Of a stretch of DNA of 64,000 nucleotides, positions 35,753 to 44,378 are shown piece by piece. The notes under the pieces were generated by a model. It was not told the origin of the DNA. It saw only the letters and a list, made by a program, of their open reading frames with translations, and searched no databases. Made by a program: the position numbers and the translations under genes. Every line of letters begins with the position of its first letter. The first letter of the stretch is position 1. The stretch comes from JACXVD01 sp020446665 (GTDB taxonomy: Bacteria; Pseudomonadota; Alphaproteobacteria; Sphingomonadales; Sphingomonadaceae): positions 310,001 through 374,000 of the forward strand of contig JAWKXQ010000001.1 of assembly GCA_041396905.1 (NCBI GenBank). Reading direction: 5' to 3'.

Positions 35753-36458
35753 AGCTCGCCCCATTGGCATCGAGCACCGCCCCTGTCATGCTTTCCGGAG
35801 CATCGAGCGCACAGAAAACCGCAATGCTGGCGATTTCTTCGGGCGTGGCGACCCGGCCCAGCGGGATATCGGCCAGCAATCCCGGTCCGCCACGGCTGGC
35901 AAGATAGTCTCCGGCCATGTCGGTATCGGTAAAGCCGGGGCAGATGCAGTAACTGAGGATTCCTTCGCGGGCATAATGGCGCGCAATCGTCTTGTGCAGG
36001 GCCACCATGCCGCCCTTGGCCGCTGCATAATGCCAGTGTTCCGGCGAATCACCGCGATAGGCGGCGCGGCTGGCAATATGGACGATTCGCCCCGAAATGC
36101 CCGTCTCTTGCCAGTGGCGCACGGCAAAGCGGCTGAGCTGGGCCGCGGAGGTGAGATTGATCCGAAGCGATTCTTCCCACGCGTCGAGCCATTCAATATC
36201 CGACGAATCGAGCGGGGAGGCAGAGAAGAGTCCGGCATTGTTGACCAGCACGTCGATCCGCCCGCCTGCCTGGTCCAGCGCCTGTTCCCACAGGAATTGC
36301 GGGGCGACCGGCTCACGGAAATCTGCGCCTACTTGCCCCTCTGGCCCCGGATGGCTGGCATGGCGGATGACTTTCGCCCCGCGCACTGCCAGCAATTCCG
36401 CGATTGAGAGGCCAATTCCGCGGCTTGCGCCGGTCACAAGGATATTTTTCGCGTCCAT
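35742..36458 (-). CDS. SDR family oxidoreductase
   Basis: A 238-residue short-chain dehydrogenase: VTGASRGIG (glycine motif), VLVNNAG, catalytic S in IASRAA, and the active-site Tyr in HYAAAKGG (YxxxK), then CPGFTDTDM. The best comparison is 3-oxoacyl-ACP reductase-like enzymes, but the substrate is unknown. The ATG at 36458 (MDAKNILVTGASRG) is the family start; the frame extends 26 residues upstream without conservation. It is the first gene of an apparent three-gene operon SDR-beta-lactamase-prmA. Confidence 0.82.
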   Translation of the reverse strand: MDAKNILVTGASRGIGLSIAELLAVRGAKVIRHASHPGPEGQVGADFREPVAPQFLWEQALDQAGGRIDVLVNNAGLFSASPLDSSDIEWLDAWEESLRINLTSAAQLSRFAVRHWQETGISGRIVHIASRAAYRGDSPEHWHYAAAKGGMVALHKTIARHYAREGILSYCICPGFTDTDMAGDYLASRGGPGLLADIPLGRVATPEEIASIAVFCALDAPESMTGAVLDANGASYVR

Positions 36459-36615
36459 GGAGTTAGGGATAGGCGGATGAGGCAACAGCGCCAAGGCCCA
36501 GTAACATGGTGCTTGGCCTCTTGGCTGGCTTGCCACGCCGCGTCATTTCGCTAAGGGGTGGCTACAGATCCCGGCGCCGGGGGGCGGCGCACAGATTGAT
36601 CCGGAAGAGTCCAAC

Positions 36616-36996
36616 ATGGCCAACCGACCACTCTCACCGCATTTGCAAATCTGGAAATGGGGCCCGCATATGCTGGTGTCCATTCTCCACCGCGTGACCG
36701 GCGACGGCATGGCGCTGGTCGGGCTGGGGGTTCTGCTGTGGTGGCTGGGTGCCATGGCCAGCGGGCCGGAAGCCTATAAGGACTTTCAGGCGCTGGCGAC
36801 TTCGCCGCTGGGCTGGGTTGTGCTGGTGGGCCTCAGTTGGGCCTTCTTCACGCATATGATGTCGGGCCTGCGCCACTTCGTGCTGGATATCGGGGCCGGG
36901 TTCGAACTGGACACGAACCGCCTCTGGTCCATCGTCAGCCCAATTCTGGGCATCCTGCTCACTGCCGGCTTCTGGGCCGCCATTCTTTATCTCTGA
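36616..36996 (+). CDS. sdhC: succinate dehydrogenase cytochrome b556 subunit
   Basis: A 126-residue SdhC with three transmembrane helices. The start RPLSPHLQIWKWGPHMLVSILHRVTGDGMAL contains the SPHL...W motif and HR of the family; HMMSGLRHFVLDIG contains the haem-ligand histidine. It anchors the complex II flavoprotein and contributes to ubiquinone reduction. It is the first gene of sdhC-sdhD-sdhA, 157 bases from the divergent SDR gene. Confidence 0.93.
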   Translation: MANRPLSPHLQIWKWGPHMLVSILHRVTGDGMALVGLGVLLWWLGAMASGPEAYKDFQALATSPLGWVVLVGLSWAFFTHMMSGLRHFVLDIGAGFELDTNRLWSIVSPILGILLTAGFWAAILYL

Positions 36997-37007
36997 GGAT
37001 TACGGAC

Positions 37008-37394
37008 ATGGGTAACGGAACCTCTCTCGGACGCGTGCGCGGGCTCGGCTCTGCGCATCATGGCGCGCATCACTGGCTGGTGCAGCGCTTCACCGCCATC
37101 GGCAATCTGGTGCTGATGCTGTTTCTGGCAGTATCCTTCATCCTGCTGCCCGACTTTGAATTTGGCACAGTCACCGCCTATTTCTCCAAGCCGGTCCCGG
37201 CGATGGCGATGATCCTGCTGATCGTCAGCACGTTCTGGCATGCGCGCCTTGGCCTGCAGGTGCTGGCTGAAGACTATGTGCAGGGCGCGGGCAACAAGTT
37301 TGCCGTGCTGACTCTGCTTAACCTTGCAACGATTGGCGGCGGCGCCTTTGGCATTTTCTGCATTGTCCGCCTCGCCCTGGGAGGAGCCGCCTGA
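37008..37394 (+). CDS. sdhD: succinate dehydrogenase membrane anchor subunit
   Basis: A 128-residue protein with three helices. GLGSAHHGAHHWLVQRFTAIGNLVL and the later STFWHARLGLQVLAEDYV are SdhD signatures; the histidine in FWHARLG is the candidate second haem or quinone contact. The ATG at 37008 lies 11 bases after the sdhC stop. Its TGA overlaps the sdhA ATG (TGATG), so translation is coupled. Confidence 0.92.
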   Translation: MGNGTSLGRVRGLGSAHHGAHHWLVQRFTAIGNLVLMLFLAVSFILLPDFEFGTVTAYFSKPVPAMAMILLIVSTFWHARLGLQVLAEDYVQGAGNKFAVLTLLNLATIGGGAFGIFCIVRLALGGAA

Positions 37395-39217
37395 TGGCCT
37401 CTGAGAACTCCACGCAGTCTGCTTACACAATCATCGACCACACCTATGACGTGGTGGTTGTCGGGGCCGGCGGGTCTGGCCTGCGCGCCACGATGGGCTC
37501 TGCCGAAGCCGGGCTGAAGACCGCCAATATCTCCAAGGTTTTCCCCACACGCAGCCACACAGTGGCGGCGCAGGGCGGCATCGCCGCTTCGCTGAAGAAC
37601 AACACGCCGGACCATTGGCAGTGGCATATGTATGACACTGTGAAAGGGTCTGACTGGCTGGGTGATCAGGACGCGATTGAATATCTGGTGCGCGAAGCGC
37701 CCGAGGCGATCCTTGAGCTGGAACATGCCGGCATGCCCTTCAGCCGCAATGAAGACGGCACGATCTATCAGCGCCCCTTTGGCGGCCATATGCAGAATAT
37801 GGGTGAAGGCCCCCCGGTGCAGCGCACTTGCGCGGCGGCTGACCGTACCGGCCATGCGATGCTGCATACGCTCTATCAGCAGAGCCTGAAATATGACGCG
37901 GATTTCTTCATCGAATATTTCGCGCTCGACCTGATCATGAAGGACGGCAAATGCGTTGGCGTGATCGCCATGTGCCTTGATGACGGGACGATCCACCGCT
38001 TCCGCAGCCATGCCGTGGTGCTGGCCACGGGCGGCTATGGCCGCAGCTATTTCACCTGCACCAGCGCCCATACCTGCACCGGTGATGGCGGCGGCATGGT
38101 GCTGCGCGCGGGCCTGCCGCTGCAGGACATGGAATTCGTGCAGTTCCACCCCACCGGCATTTATGGCGCGGGTGTGCTCATTACCGAGGGTGCACGCGGT
38201 GAAGGTGGTTACCTTACCAACAGCGAAGGCGAGCGTTTCATGGAACGCTATGCGCCGAGTGCGAAGGACCTCGCCAGCCGTGACGTTGTGTCACGCTCCA
38301 TGGCGCTGGAAATCCGCGAAGGGCGCGGGGTTGGCCCGAATAAGGACCACATCTTCCTGCATCTCGACCATATTGATCCCAAGGTGCTGGCACAGCGCCT
38401 GCCGGGGATCACGGAAAGCGGCAAGATTTTCGCCGGTGTCGATCTGACCCGCCAGCCGCTGCCAGTGGTACCGACAGTCCACTATAATATGGGCGGCATC
38501 CCGACCAATTATCATGGCGAAGTGATGACCATCGGGGCCGATGGCAATCCGGAAACCGTGGTGCCGGGGCTGTTCGCCGTGGGCGAGGCCGCCTGCGTCT
38601 CTGTCCATGGTGCCAACCGTCTTGGTTCGAACTCGCTGACCGATCTCGTGGTGTTTGGCCGCGCGGCTGGCCTGCGGGTAAAGGAACTTATCACGCCGGG
38701 CACTGCGCATGATGAACTCCCGGCTGACAGCGCTGATTTCGCGCTGGGCCGTCTGGACCATTTCCGCAACGCCAATGGCAGCCTGCCTACCGCAGAAATC
38801 CGCGTGAACATGCAGAAGACCATGGCCGGCCACGCCGCTGTGTTCCGCACGGATGAAGTGATGGCGGAAGGTGTCGAGAAGCTCACCGAGATCAACAAGC
38901 AGATGCAGGACATCAAGGTCACGGACCGCTCGCTGGTCTGGAACAGCGACCTGATTGAAACGCTGGAGCTTGATAACCTCATGGCGCAATCCTGTGTCAC
39001 CATGAGCTCGGCCTATAACCGCAAGGAAAGCCGCGGCGCCCACGCGCATGAGGATTTCCCCGACCGGAACGATGCCGAATGGATGAAGCACACCGCCGCC
39101 TGGTTCGAAGGCTGGGGCGGCAAGGGCGGCAAGGTCACCATCGACTATCGCCCGGTGCATGACTTCACGCTCACGGATGATGCGGAATATATCAAACCGA
39201 AGGCGCGGGTTTATTGA
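37394..39217 (+). CDS. sdhA: succinate dehydrogenase flavoprotein subunit
   Basis: SdhA of 607 residues with the Rossmann GAGGSGLRA, the FAD-attachment histidine in SHTVAAQGGI, and the substrate residues in HPTGIYGAGVLITEGARGEGG. It oxidises succinate to fumarate. The C-terminus (TIDYRPVHDFTLTDDAEYIKPKARVY) is complete. In most alphaproteobacteria sdhB follows immediately, but here an HNH gene starts six bases after the stop and sdhB is not in the window. The operon therefore appears interrupted at its 3' end. Confidence 0.95.
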   Translation: MASENSTQSAYTIIDHTYDVVVVGAGGSGLRATMGSAEAGLKTANISKVFPTRSHTVAAQGGIAASLKNNTPDHWQWHMYDTVKGSDWLGDQDAIEYLVREAPEAILELEHAGMPFSRNEDGTIYQRPFGGHMQNMGEGPPVQRTCAAADRTGHAMLHTLYQQSLKYDADFFIEYFALDLIMKDGKCVGVIAMCLDDGTIHRFRSHAVVLATGGYGRSYFTCTSAHTCTGDGGGMVLRAGLPLQDMEFVQFHPTGIYGAGVLITEGARGEGGYLTNSEGERFMERYAPSAKDLASRDVVSRSMALEIREGRGVGPNKDHIFLHLDHIDPKVLAQRLPGITESGKIFAGVDLTRQPLPVVPTVHYNMGGIPTNYHGEVMTIGADGNPETVVPGLFAVGEAACVSVHGANRLGSNSLTDLVVFGRAAGLRVKELITPGTAHDELPADSADFALGRLDHFRNANGSLPTAEIRVNMQKTMAGHAAVFRTDEVMAEGVEKLTEINKQMQDIKVTDRSLVWNSDLIETLELDNLMAQSCVTMSSAYNRKESRGAHAHEDFPDRNDAEWMKHTAAWFEGWGGKGGKVTIDYRPVHDFTLTDDAEYIKPKARVY

Positions 39218-39222
39218 GATAG

Positions 39223-40104
39223 ATGATTCGGAAAACCATCGGACCCGATGAGAACGCAGCCCTCTACTCTATTGGTCGAGCATGGCTTTTAGGAGATATT
39301 GCCACCCGCACAGAGGCAATCAGTAGGCTCGTCGATGACCATGGTTTGAACAAGGCATCAGCCGGGGATTTGCTTCAGGCATTTCAGGCAATGATAAAGG
39401 GAGAGCGATTCACCCGGTCAGTAAGTGCCTCCACGGCTGATTTCCTAGTTCGACAAATTGCAGACGATGATGGCCTTTCCGCTGCGAAGGCAGCGTTGTC
39501 GGCAATTGAGCAGCACATCATCTACTATGAAAGCGTCCAGCCGAGCAAAATGCACTTGCTCCGCTCCACGGTTGCGAAGCTGGAAGAATGGCTGTCCGGA
39601 CAGGGGGTTTCTCAGGATGTCGAGGCGACCGGAACCAGCGCAGCCGATGCGTTCGATATTGGTCAACATTATCTTGCAGAAGATGTGCAAGAAATTGTGC
39701 TCAGCGATGTTCCTGAAACCGAAAAAGCGAGATTGATCCGAACCAGGCTGGGTCAAGGTGCGTTTCGTTCAAATTTGTTAAAAATTTGGCGGAATGCTTG
39801 TGCAGTAACAGGGTGCCAGATTAATGCAGTGTTGAGAGCATCGCATATAAAGCCATGGCGAGATTGCGAAAACAACAACGAACGTCTGGACCCGGACAAT
39901 GGTTTAATTCTCTCGGCAAACCTTGATACGTTGTTTGATCGCGGTCTCATAAGTTTCAGCGATACCGGTCAAATGTTGATTGCGCGAAATGTCTCCGAAC
40001 TGGATCGCAAAAGTCTCGGACTTGGCAAGACCTTGACGATACGGCCCAGCCAACGCCAGAAGCTATACCTTAGATATCATCGAGAGAAGTACGGATTCGG
40101 CTGA
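39223..40104 (+). CDS. HNH endonuclease-like protein
   Basis: A 293-residue protein. The C-terminal HNH_2-like domain reads CAVTGCQINAVLRASHIKPWRDC, then NNERLDPDNGLILSANLDTLFDRGLISF, with the His of SHIKPW and the N/H pair of the fold. The N-terminal 190 residues are a helical region of unknown function. Codon use and base composition look more AT-rich than the neighbours (for example many AAA, ATA and TTA codons), suggesting transfer. It lies six bases downstream of sdhA and may be expressed by read-through. Related proteins occur in restriction-like and prophage loci; no partner methylase is present. Confidence 0.75.
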   Translation: MIRKTIGPDENAALYSIGRAWLLGDIATRTEAISRLVDDHGLNKASAGDLLQAFQAMIKGERFTRSVSASTADFLVRQIADDDGLSAAKAALSAIEQHIIYYESVQPSKMHLLRSTVAKLEEWLSGQGVSQDVEATGTSAADAFDIGQHYLAEDVQEIVLSDVPETEKARLIRTRLGQGAFRSNLLKIWRNACAVTGCQINAVLRASHIKPWRDCENNNERLDPDNGLILSANLDTLFDRGLISFSDTGQMLIARNVSELDRKSLGLGKTLTIRPSQRQKLYLRYHREKYGFG

Positions 40105-40135
40105 ACTCAGATATTTCTGCAATGAAATTGAGTGG

Positions 40136-40435
40136 TCACAATATCACTTCATCAACATCCATCCGCTCATGCAGAACGCGGATCACATGCACCACGTCTT
40201 CACCAACGCTGAAAAATACGAGATGATGGCCTGAGCGCATTCGTCGCAGGCCGAGGCTATTGCACTCGTGCATTGGGAAACGACGAGGGGATGACCTCAA
40301 GCTTTCAATATCCGCTCGTATCGCCGACACATATTTACGGGCCTGTTGCTTTCCCCAGCGCGTAATGGTCTGGTCAGAAATGGTGTCAATGTCCCGTGCA
40401 GCCTGATTGCTCAGGATGATCCTATGTGTCGGCAT
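40136..40435 (-). CDS. RelE/ParE-type toxin
   Basis: A 99-residue toxin of the ParE/RelE superfamily. It begins PTHRIILSNQAARDIDTISDQTITRWGKQQARKYVSAIRADIESLRSSPRRFPMHECN and ends HLVFFSVGEDVVHVIRVLHERMDVDEVIL, the typical C-terminal strands and helix. Whether it poisons gyrase or cuts mRNA cannot be told from sequence. The ATG at 40435 overlaps the antitoxin stop by 14 bases, the standard antitoxin-first arrangement. Confidence 0.82.
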   Translation of the reverse strand: MPTHRIILSNQAARDIDTISDQTITRWGKQQARKYVSAIRADIESLRSSPRRFPMHECNSLGLRRMRSGHHLVFFSVGEDVVHVIRVLHERMDVDEVIL

Positions 40436-40673
40436 CTTCTGGTCCGAATTTCCGCTCCATGAATTCGTCCCAGTCGAAATTCTCCGCTGGCCCGCTCTCC
40501 AGTCCTTCTTGCAGCGCCCGGTCCAGCGCCTCGCGCTTTGCGTCGGCGTGGATATATCGCCGCATCGCTTCGCGCACGACTTCGCTCGTACTGGCAAATT
40601 CACCGCTTTCGACCTTGCGGCGGGCAAATTCGACAAAGGGTTTGCCCAGCGAAATGGATGTGTTCTTGCTCAT
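40422..40673 (-). CDS. ParD/CopG-type antitoxin
   Basis: This 83-residue protein has an N-terminal ribbon-helix-helix domain (MSKNTSISLGKPFVEFARRKVESGEFASTSEVVREAMRRYI) and an acidic C-terminal tail that would wrap the toxin (AENFDWDEFMERKFGPEDADT). The ATG at 40673 is used; a longer reading from 40709 includes promoter sequence. It overlaps the downstream toxin gene. An inverted repeat just upstream is a likely autoregulatory operator. Confidence 0.82.
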   Translation of the reverse strand: MSKNTSISLGKPFVEFARRKVESGEFASTSEVVREAMRRYIHADAKREALDRALQEGLESGPAENFDWDEFMERKFGPEDADT

Positions 40674-40683
40674 GGCCTGCCTA

Positions 40684-40698
40684 TACCAAAAATTGGTA
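40684..40698. promoter_or_regulatory. palindromic operator of the toxin-antitoxin operon
   Basis: TACCAAAAATTGGTA is a palindrome with a three-base A centre. It ends 11 bases before the antitoxin ATG on the minus strand, where ParD-family antitoxins usually bind their own promoter. Confidence 0.55.
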
Positions 40699-40720
40699 AC
40701 ATCAGGCAAGCGCGTGCGAA

Positions 40721-41410
40721 TTACCCCGCTGCCACGCCAAACACACCCATCAGCAGCGGATCGTTGGTCGAGCGCGGATTGGCGCGGATCGCGGATTCTT
40801 CCACGCCGATTTCGGTCCAGATTGCATCATCGACCCGGGTGGCAAAGCTGCGCGCGGCGCCGCTGATATCGCGTCCGGCAACCAGCTTCAGCGCTTCGCT
40901 CACCAGCGGTTCCTGCGTGAGCTGAAAGGCATCGCCCACTTCGGGCAGCATCACCTCTACCAGGCTGCCATTCATACCATTGCGCAGAAACGCGGTGGCT
41001 GCCGTCGGCCCGCCGCGCACCAGATCAATCGCATTTTCAATGCCGATCGTGCGCACCGTTTCTGCCACGACCGGGGCGACGCGATAGGATCCGCGCTCTG
41101 CCACATCGGCCAAAGCGCCGACCAGCCGGTCCTTGAACAGGGCCGAGGTCAGGATGCGCCCCAGCACATCCCCGCGTGAGCCGAGCATTTCGCCAAGCCC
41201 GACTTTCGCAACGGCGCCATCCCAATAGCCGTCATCCGATGCCAGCCGCACAAAGGCGCGTTCGCTGGAGAGCACCAGCAGGCGGCGGATTGCCTCGGTA
41301 AAGCTGACACCTCCCATGCTGGAGCAGCCAGGCAGGGCGAGGGCGGCGCTCGCCATGGCTCCGGCCAGAAACAGACGACGATTGGGGGTTGCTGCAATCA
41401 ATCCGGTCAT
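40721..41410 (-). CDS. DUF4197 lipoprotein
   Basis: A 229-residue protein with a twin-arginine-like lipoprotein signal (PNRRLFLAGAMASAALALPGC) and a helical DUF4197 domain. The tail GIENAIDLVRGGPTAATAFLRNGMNGSLVEVMLPEVGDAFQLT matches that family. The DUF has no known activity; homologues are periplasmic. The ATG at 41410 follows GAGAG. It is divergent from priA with 54 bases between starts. Confidence 0.75.
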   Translation of the reverse strand: MTGLIAATPNRRLFLAGAMASAALALPGCSSMGGVSFTEAIRRLLVLSSERAFVRLASDDGYWDGAVAKVGLGEMLGSRGDVLGRILTSALFKDRLVGALADVAERGSYRVAPVVAETVRTIGIENAIDLVRGGPTAATAFLRNGMNGSLVEVMLPEVGDAFQLTQEPLVSEALKLVAGRDISGAARSFATRVDDAIWTEIGVEESAIRANPRSTNDPLLMGVFGVAAG

Positions 41411-41464
41411 TTTCGCTCTCCTGTGCTTGCCGCGCATTATGCACGGCTCCAATATGAAGGGACA

Positions 41465-43642
41465 ATGAAACGTGTCCGCCTCCTTGTCTTGAACGCCGCG
41501 CTTGGCTCACTTGACTACAAGGTGCCGGAAAAAATGTCGGTCGAATTGGGCTCGGTGGTGGTCGCACCGCTTGGTCCGCGGCAGGTTCTGGGGATTGTGT
41601 GGGAGCCGGAAAAATTTCCGGACGCGGATGTTCCCGAGGCGAAATTGCGCCCATTGCTGGAGGTTTTGCCGGTCCCTCCGCTCAAGCCCAGTCTGCGTCG
41701 GCTGATCGAATGGACAGCGGATTATTACTGCGCACCCATGGCATCGGTGGCGCGGATGAGCCTGTCGAGCGGGGGAGCGCTCAAGGGTTCGGGCACGATC
41801 ACCGAATATCGCCTGTCAGGCGGCTTGCCGGAACGCATGACCCCGCAGCGCGAACAGGCGATGGAATTGCTCGCCAGCGAACAGGCAACGATTCGCGAAC
41901 TGGCCGAGATCGCCGGGGTTTCCGAAGGGGTGCTGCGCGGGCTGGTATCGCAGGGCGTTCTCGAACCGGTCGAAGTGGATATTGACCGGCTCTATCGACG
42001 GGCTGACCCGGATCATGACCAACCGGCGTTAAGCATTGAACAGCGCGAAGTGGCCGACCGGCTGGTGGAAGCCGTCCGGGCGCGCAAATTCGCGCCGTTC
42101 CTGCTCGATGGCGTGACCGGTTCTGGCAAAACAGAGACCTATTTCGAAGCCATTGCGGAGACCCTGCGGCAGGGGCAGCAAGTGCTCGTTCTGCTGCCTG
42201 AAATTGCACTGACAGAGGCCTTTCTGCGCCGCTTCGAAGATCGTTTCGGCACCCCGCCACTGACCTGGCACAGCTCGCTCAAACAGGCCGAGCGCCGCCG
42301 GGCGTGGAAAGCGATTGCCGTGGGGCCGCAGAAGAGCGGCGCGCAAGTGGTGGTGGGGGCACGCTCGGCCTTGTTCCTGCCCTATGCAGACCTTGGCCTG
42401 ATTGTCGTCGATGAAGCGCATGAGATCAGCTTCAAGCAGGGCGAAGGCGTGCGCTATAACGCCCGCGATGTGGCGGTGATGCGCGCGCGGTTTGAACAGC
42501 ACCCGGTCCTGCTCGCTAGTGCGACACCGGCGCTGGAAAGCTTGCAAATGGCGGAAAGCGGGATTTACGAAAAGCTTGAACTGCCCAGCCGCTTCGGCGG
42601 CGCGCAATTACCGAGTATCAGCACGATCAATCTGACCGAGGAAAAGCCGGAGCGCGGGCGCTGGCTGGCGCCCCGGCTGGTGGAGGCGCTGGAAGAAAGA
42701 CTTGATCGCGGGGAGCAATCGCTGCTGTTCCTCAACCGGCGTGGCTATGCGCCGCTGACCCTGTGCCGCAATTGCGGCTTTCGCTTTCAATGCCCCAATT
42801 GCACCGCCTGGCTGGTCGAACATCGTTTTTCAAACCGCCTTGCCTGCCATCATTGCGGACATGAGACAGCGCCGCCTGCCACCTGCCCGGAATGTGACGA
42901 GCCTGATTGTCTGGTGGCCTGCGGCCCCGGTGTCGAGCGGATCGCGGATGAAGTGGCCGAGATCATGCCCGAAGCGCGGGTTGCGGTGGTTACCTCCGAC
43001 ACGCTCAATTCGCCGGAGAAGGCCGCTGAATTTGTGGCGCTGGCAGAGGCCAGGGCGATTGATGTGATCGTTGGCACGCAGCTGGTGACCAAGGGGTTCC
43101 ACTTCCCGGAGCTGACACTGGTGGGGGTGGTAGATGCCGATCTCGGTCTGGAGGGCGGGGATCTGCGCGCGGCAGAGCGGACATACCAGCAGATTGCGCA
43201 AGTCGCCGGGCGGGCCGGGCGCGGGGCCAAGCCGGGCGAAGTGCTTATCCAGACGCGCCATCCCGAAGCTGCCGTTATCGCGGCGCTCGCCGATGGGGAT
43301 CGCGATGCTTTCTATGCCGCGGAAACCGAGGCACGGCGCGACGCCGGGGCGCCGCCCTTTGGCCGCTGGGCCGCGATCATCGTTTCCAGCGAAGACGAGG
43401 CCGAAGCCCGCGAAGCCGCCAACCGCATTGGCGGGGCTCGGCCCAACCTGCCCGATATCGCGATCCTCGGCCCGGCTCCGGCACCACTCAGCCTGCTGCG
43501 CGGGCGCTATCGCTATCGCCTGCTGATCAATGCCCGGCGCAGTGCGGAAGTGCAGAAAGTCATCCGCGACTGGCTGGATGCGCTCCATTTCCCCAACGGA
43601 GTGCGCATCAGCGTGGATATTGATCCCTACAGCTTTGTTTGA
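41465..43642 (+). CDS. priA: primosomal replication restart helicase PriA
   Basis: PriA of 725 residues. The order is: N-terminal DNA-binding domain (VLNAALGSLDYKVPE), Walker A GVTGSGKTE, the DEAH box DEAHE, and paired zinc cysteines (CRNCGFRFQCPNC, CHHCGHETAPPATCPEC), with RAGRGAKPGEVLIQT as a helicase motif. It reloads the replisome at stalled forks. The start at ATG 41465 is the family start (MKRVRLLVLNAALG); an in-frame upstream ATG at 41423 lies in the divergent promoter. No anomaly is visible. Confidence 0.95.
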   Translation: MKRVRLLVLNAALGSLDYKVPEKMSVELGSVVVAPLGPRQVLGIVWEPEKFPDADVPEAKLRPLLEVLPVPPLKPSLRRLIEWTADYYCAPMASVARMSLSSGGALKGSGTITEYRLSGGLPERMTPQREQAMELLASEQATIRELAEIAGVSEGVLRGLVSQGVLEPVEVDIDRLYRRADPDHDQPALSIEQREVADRLVEAVRARKFAPFLLDGVTGSGKTETYFEAIAETLRQGQQVLVLLPEIALTEAFLRRFEDRFGTPPLTWHSSLKQAERRRAWKAIAVGPQKSGAQVVVGARSALFLPYADLGLIVVDEAHEISFKQGEGVRYNARDVAVMRARFEQHPVLLASATPALESLQMAESGIYEKLELPSRFGGAQLPSISTINLTEEKPERGRWLAPRLVEALEERLDRGEQSLLFLNRRGYAPLTLCRNCGFRFQCPNCTAWLVEHRFSNRLACHHCGHETAPPATCPECDEPDCLVACGPGVERIADEVAEIMPEARVAVVTSDTLNSPEKAAEFVALAEARAIDVIVGTQLVTKGFHFPELTLVGVVDADLGLEGGDLRAAERTYQQIAQVAGRAGRGAKPGEVLIQTRHPEAAVIAALADGDRDAFYAAETEARRDAGAPPFGRWAAIIVSSEDEAEAREAANRIGGARPNLPDIAILGPAPAPLSLLRGRYRYRLLINARRSAEVQKVIRDWLDALHFPNGVRISVDIDPYSFV

Positions 43643-43739
43643 GGGCACCAGCGCGAATATCTCGACAGCGCCGAGACATTCTTTGCTACTGTGATGCCGC
43701 CCAGCCCCGATTGGGCGCGCAACACGTAAACGAGGGAGA

Positions 43740-44378
43740 ATGACGATGCTGACTGTGCACCATTTGCGTATCTCGCAATCCGAACGGATTGTGTGGCTCT
43801 GCGAAGAGCTGGGCCTCGATTACGAGCTGAAACTCTATTCACGCCGCGAGGACAATCGCCTTGCGCCGGATGAGTACAAGGCGCTGCATCCCATGGGGAT
43901 TGCGCCAGTCATCAAGGATGGCGATCTGATCCTGGGGGAAAGCGGCGCGATCATCGAATATCTGGTGACGAAATATGGTGCAGGAAAACTCGTACCGTCA
44001 CCTGACAGCCCCGATTTTCCGACCCACTTGTTCTGGTTCCATCACGCCAATGGCACCTTCATGACCAATGGCATGATGGTTCTGGCGGCGAAAGCTACTG
44101 GTGCGGATGAGATACCGGATTTTGTCGCCGGGCGTGGTGCGAAAAGCTGGATGATGATCGAACAGCATCTGGGCCAACAGCCCTGGTTTGGCGGGCAGGC
44201 TTTCAGCACGGCAGACATCATGATGGGCTTTGGCCTCACCACCGGGCGCATGTTTGGCGGCCCGGACATGGCGGATTTCCCGAATTTGCGCGGATGGTTG
44301 CAGCGGGTGGGCGAACGCGAAGCCTATCAGCGCGCCATGGCAAAGGCAGAGCCGGGGATGCCGCCCATGCTTGGCTAG
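43740..44378 (+). CDS. glutathione S-transferase family protein
   Basis: A 212-residue GST. The thioredoxin-like N-terminal domain is TVHHLRISQSERIVWLCEELGLDYELKLYSRRE, with the cis-proline MGIAPVI and the glutathione-binding ESGAIIEYL. The helical C-terminal domain contains FSTADIMMGFGLTTG, the GST N-capping box region. GAGGGAGA precedes the ATG at 43740. The stop overlaps that of the convergent CPBP gene. The specific substrate is unknown. Confidence 0.87.
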   Translation: MTMLTVHHLRISQSERIVWLCEELGLDYELKLYSRREDNRLAPDEYKALHPMGIAPVIKDGDLILGESGAIIEYLVTKYGAGKLVPSPDSPDFPTHLFWFHHANGTFMTNGMMVLAAKATGADEIPDFVAGRGAKSWMMIEQHLGQQPWFGGQAFSTADIMMGFGLTTGRMFGGPDMADFPNLRGWLQRVGEREAYQRAMAKAEPGMPPMLG

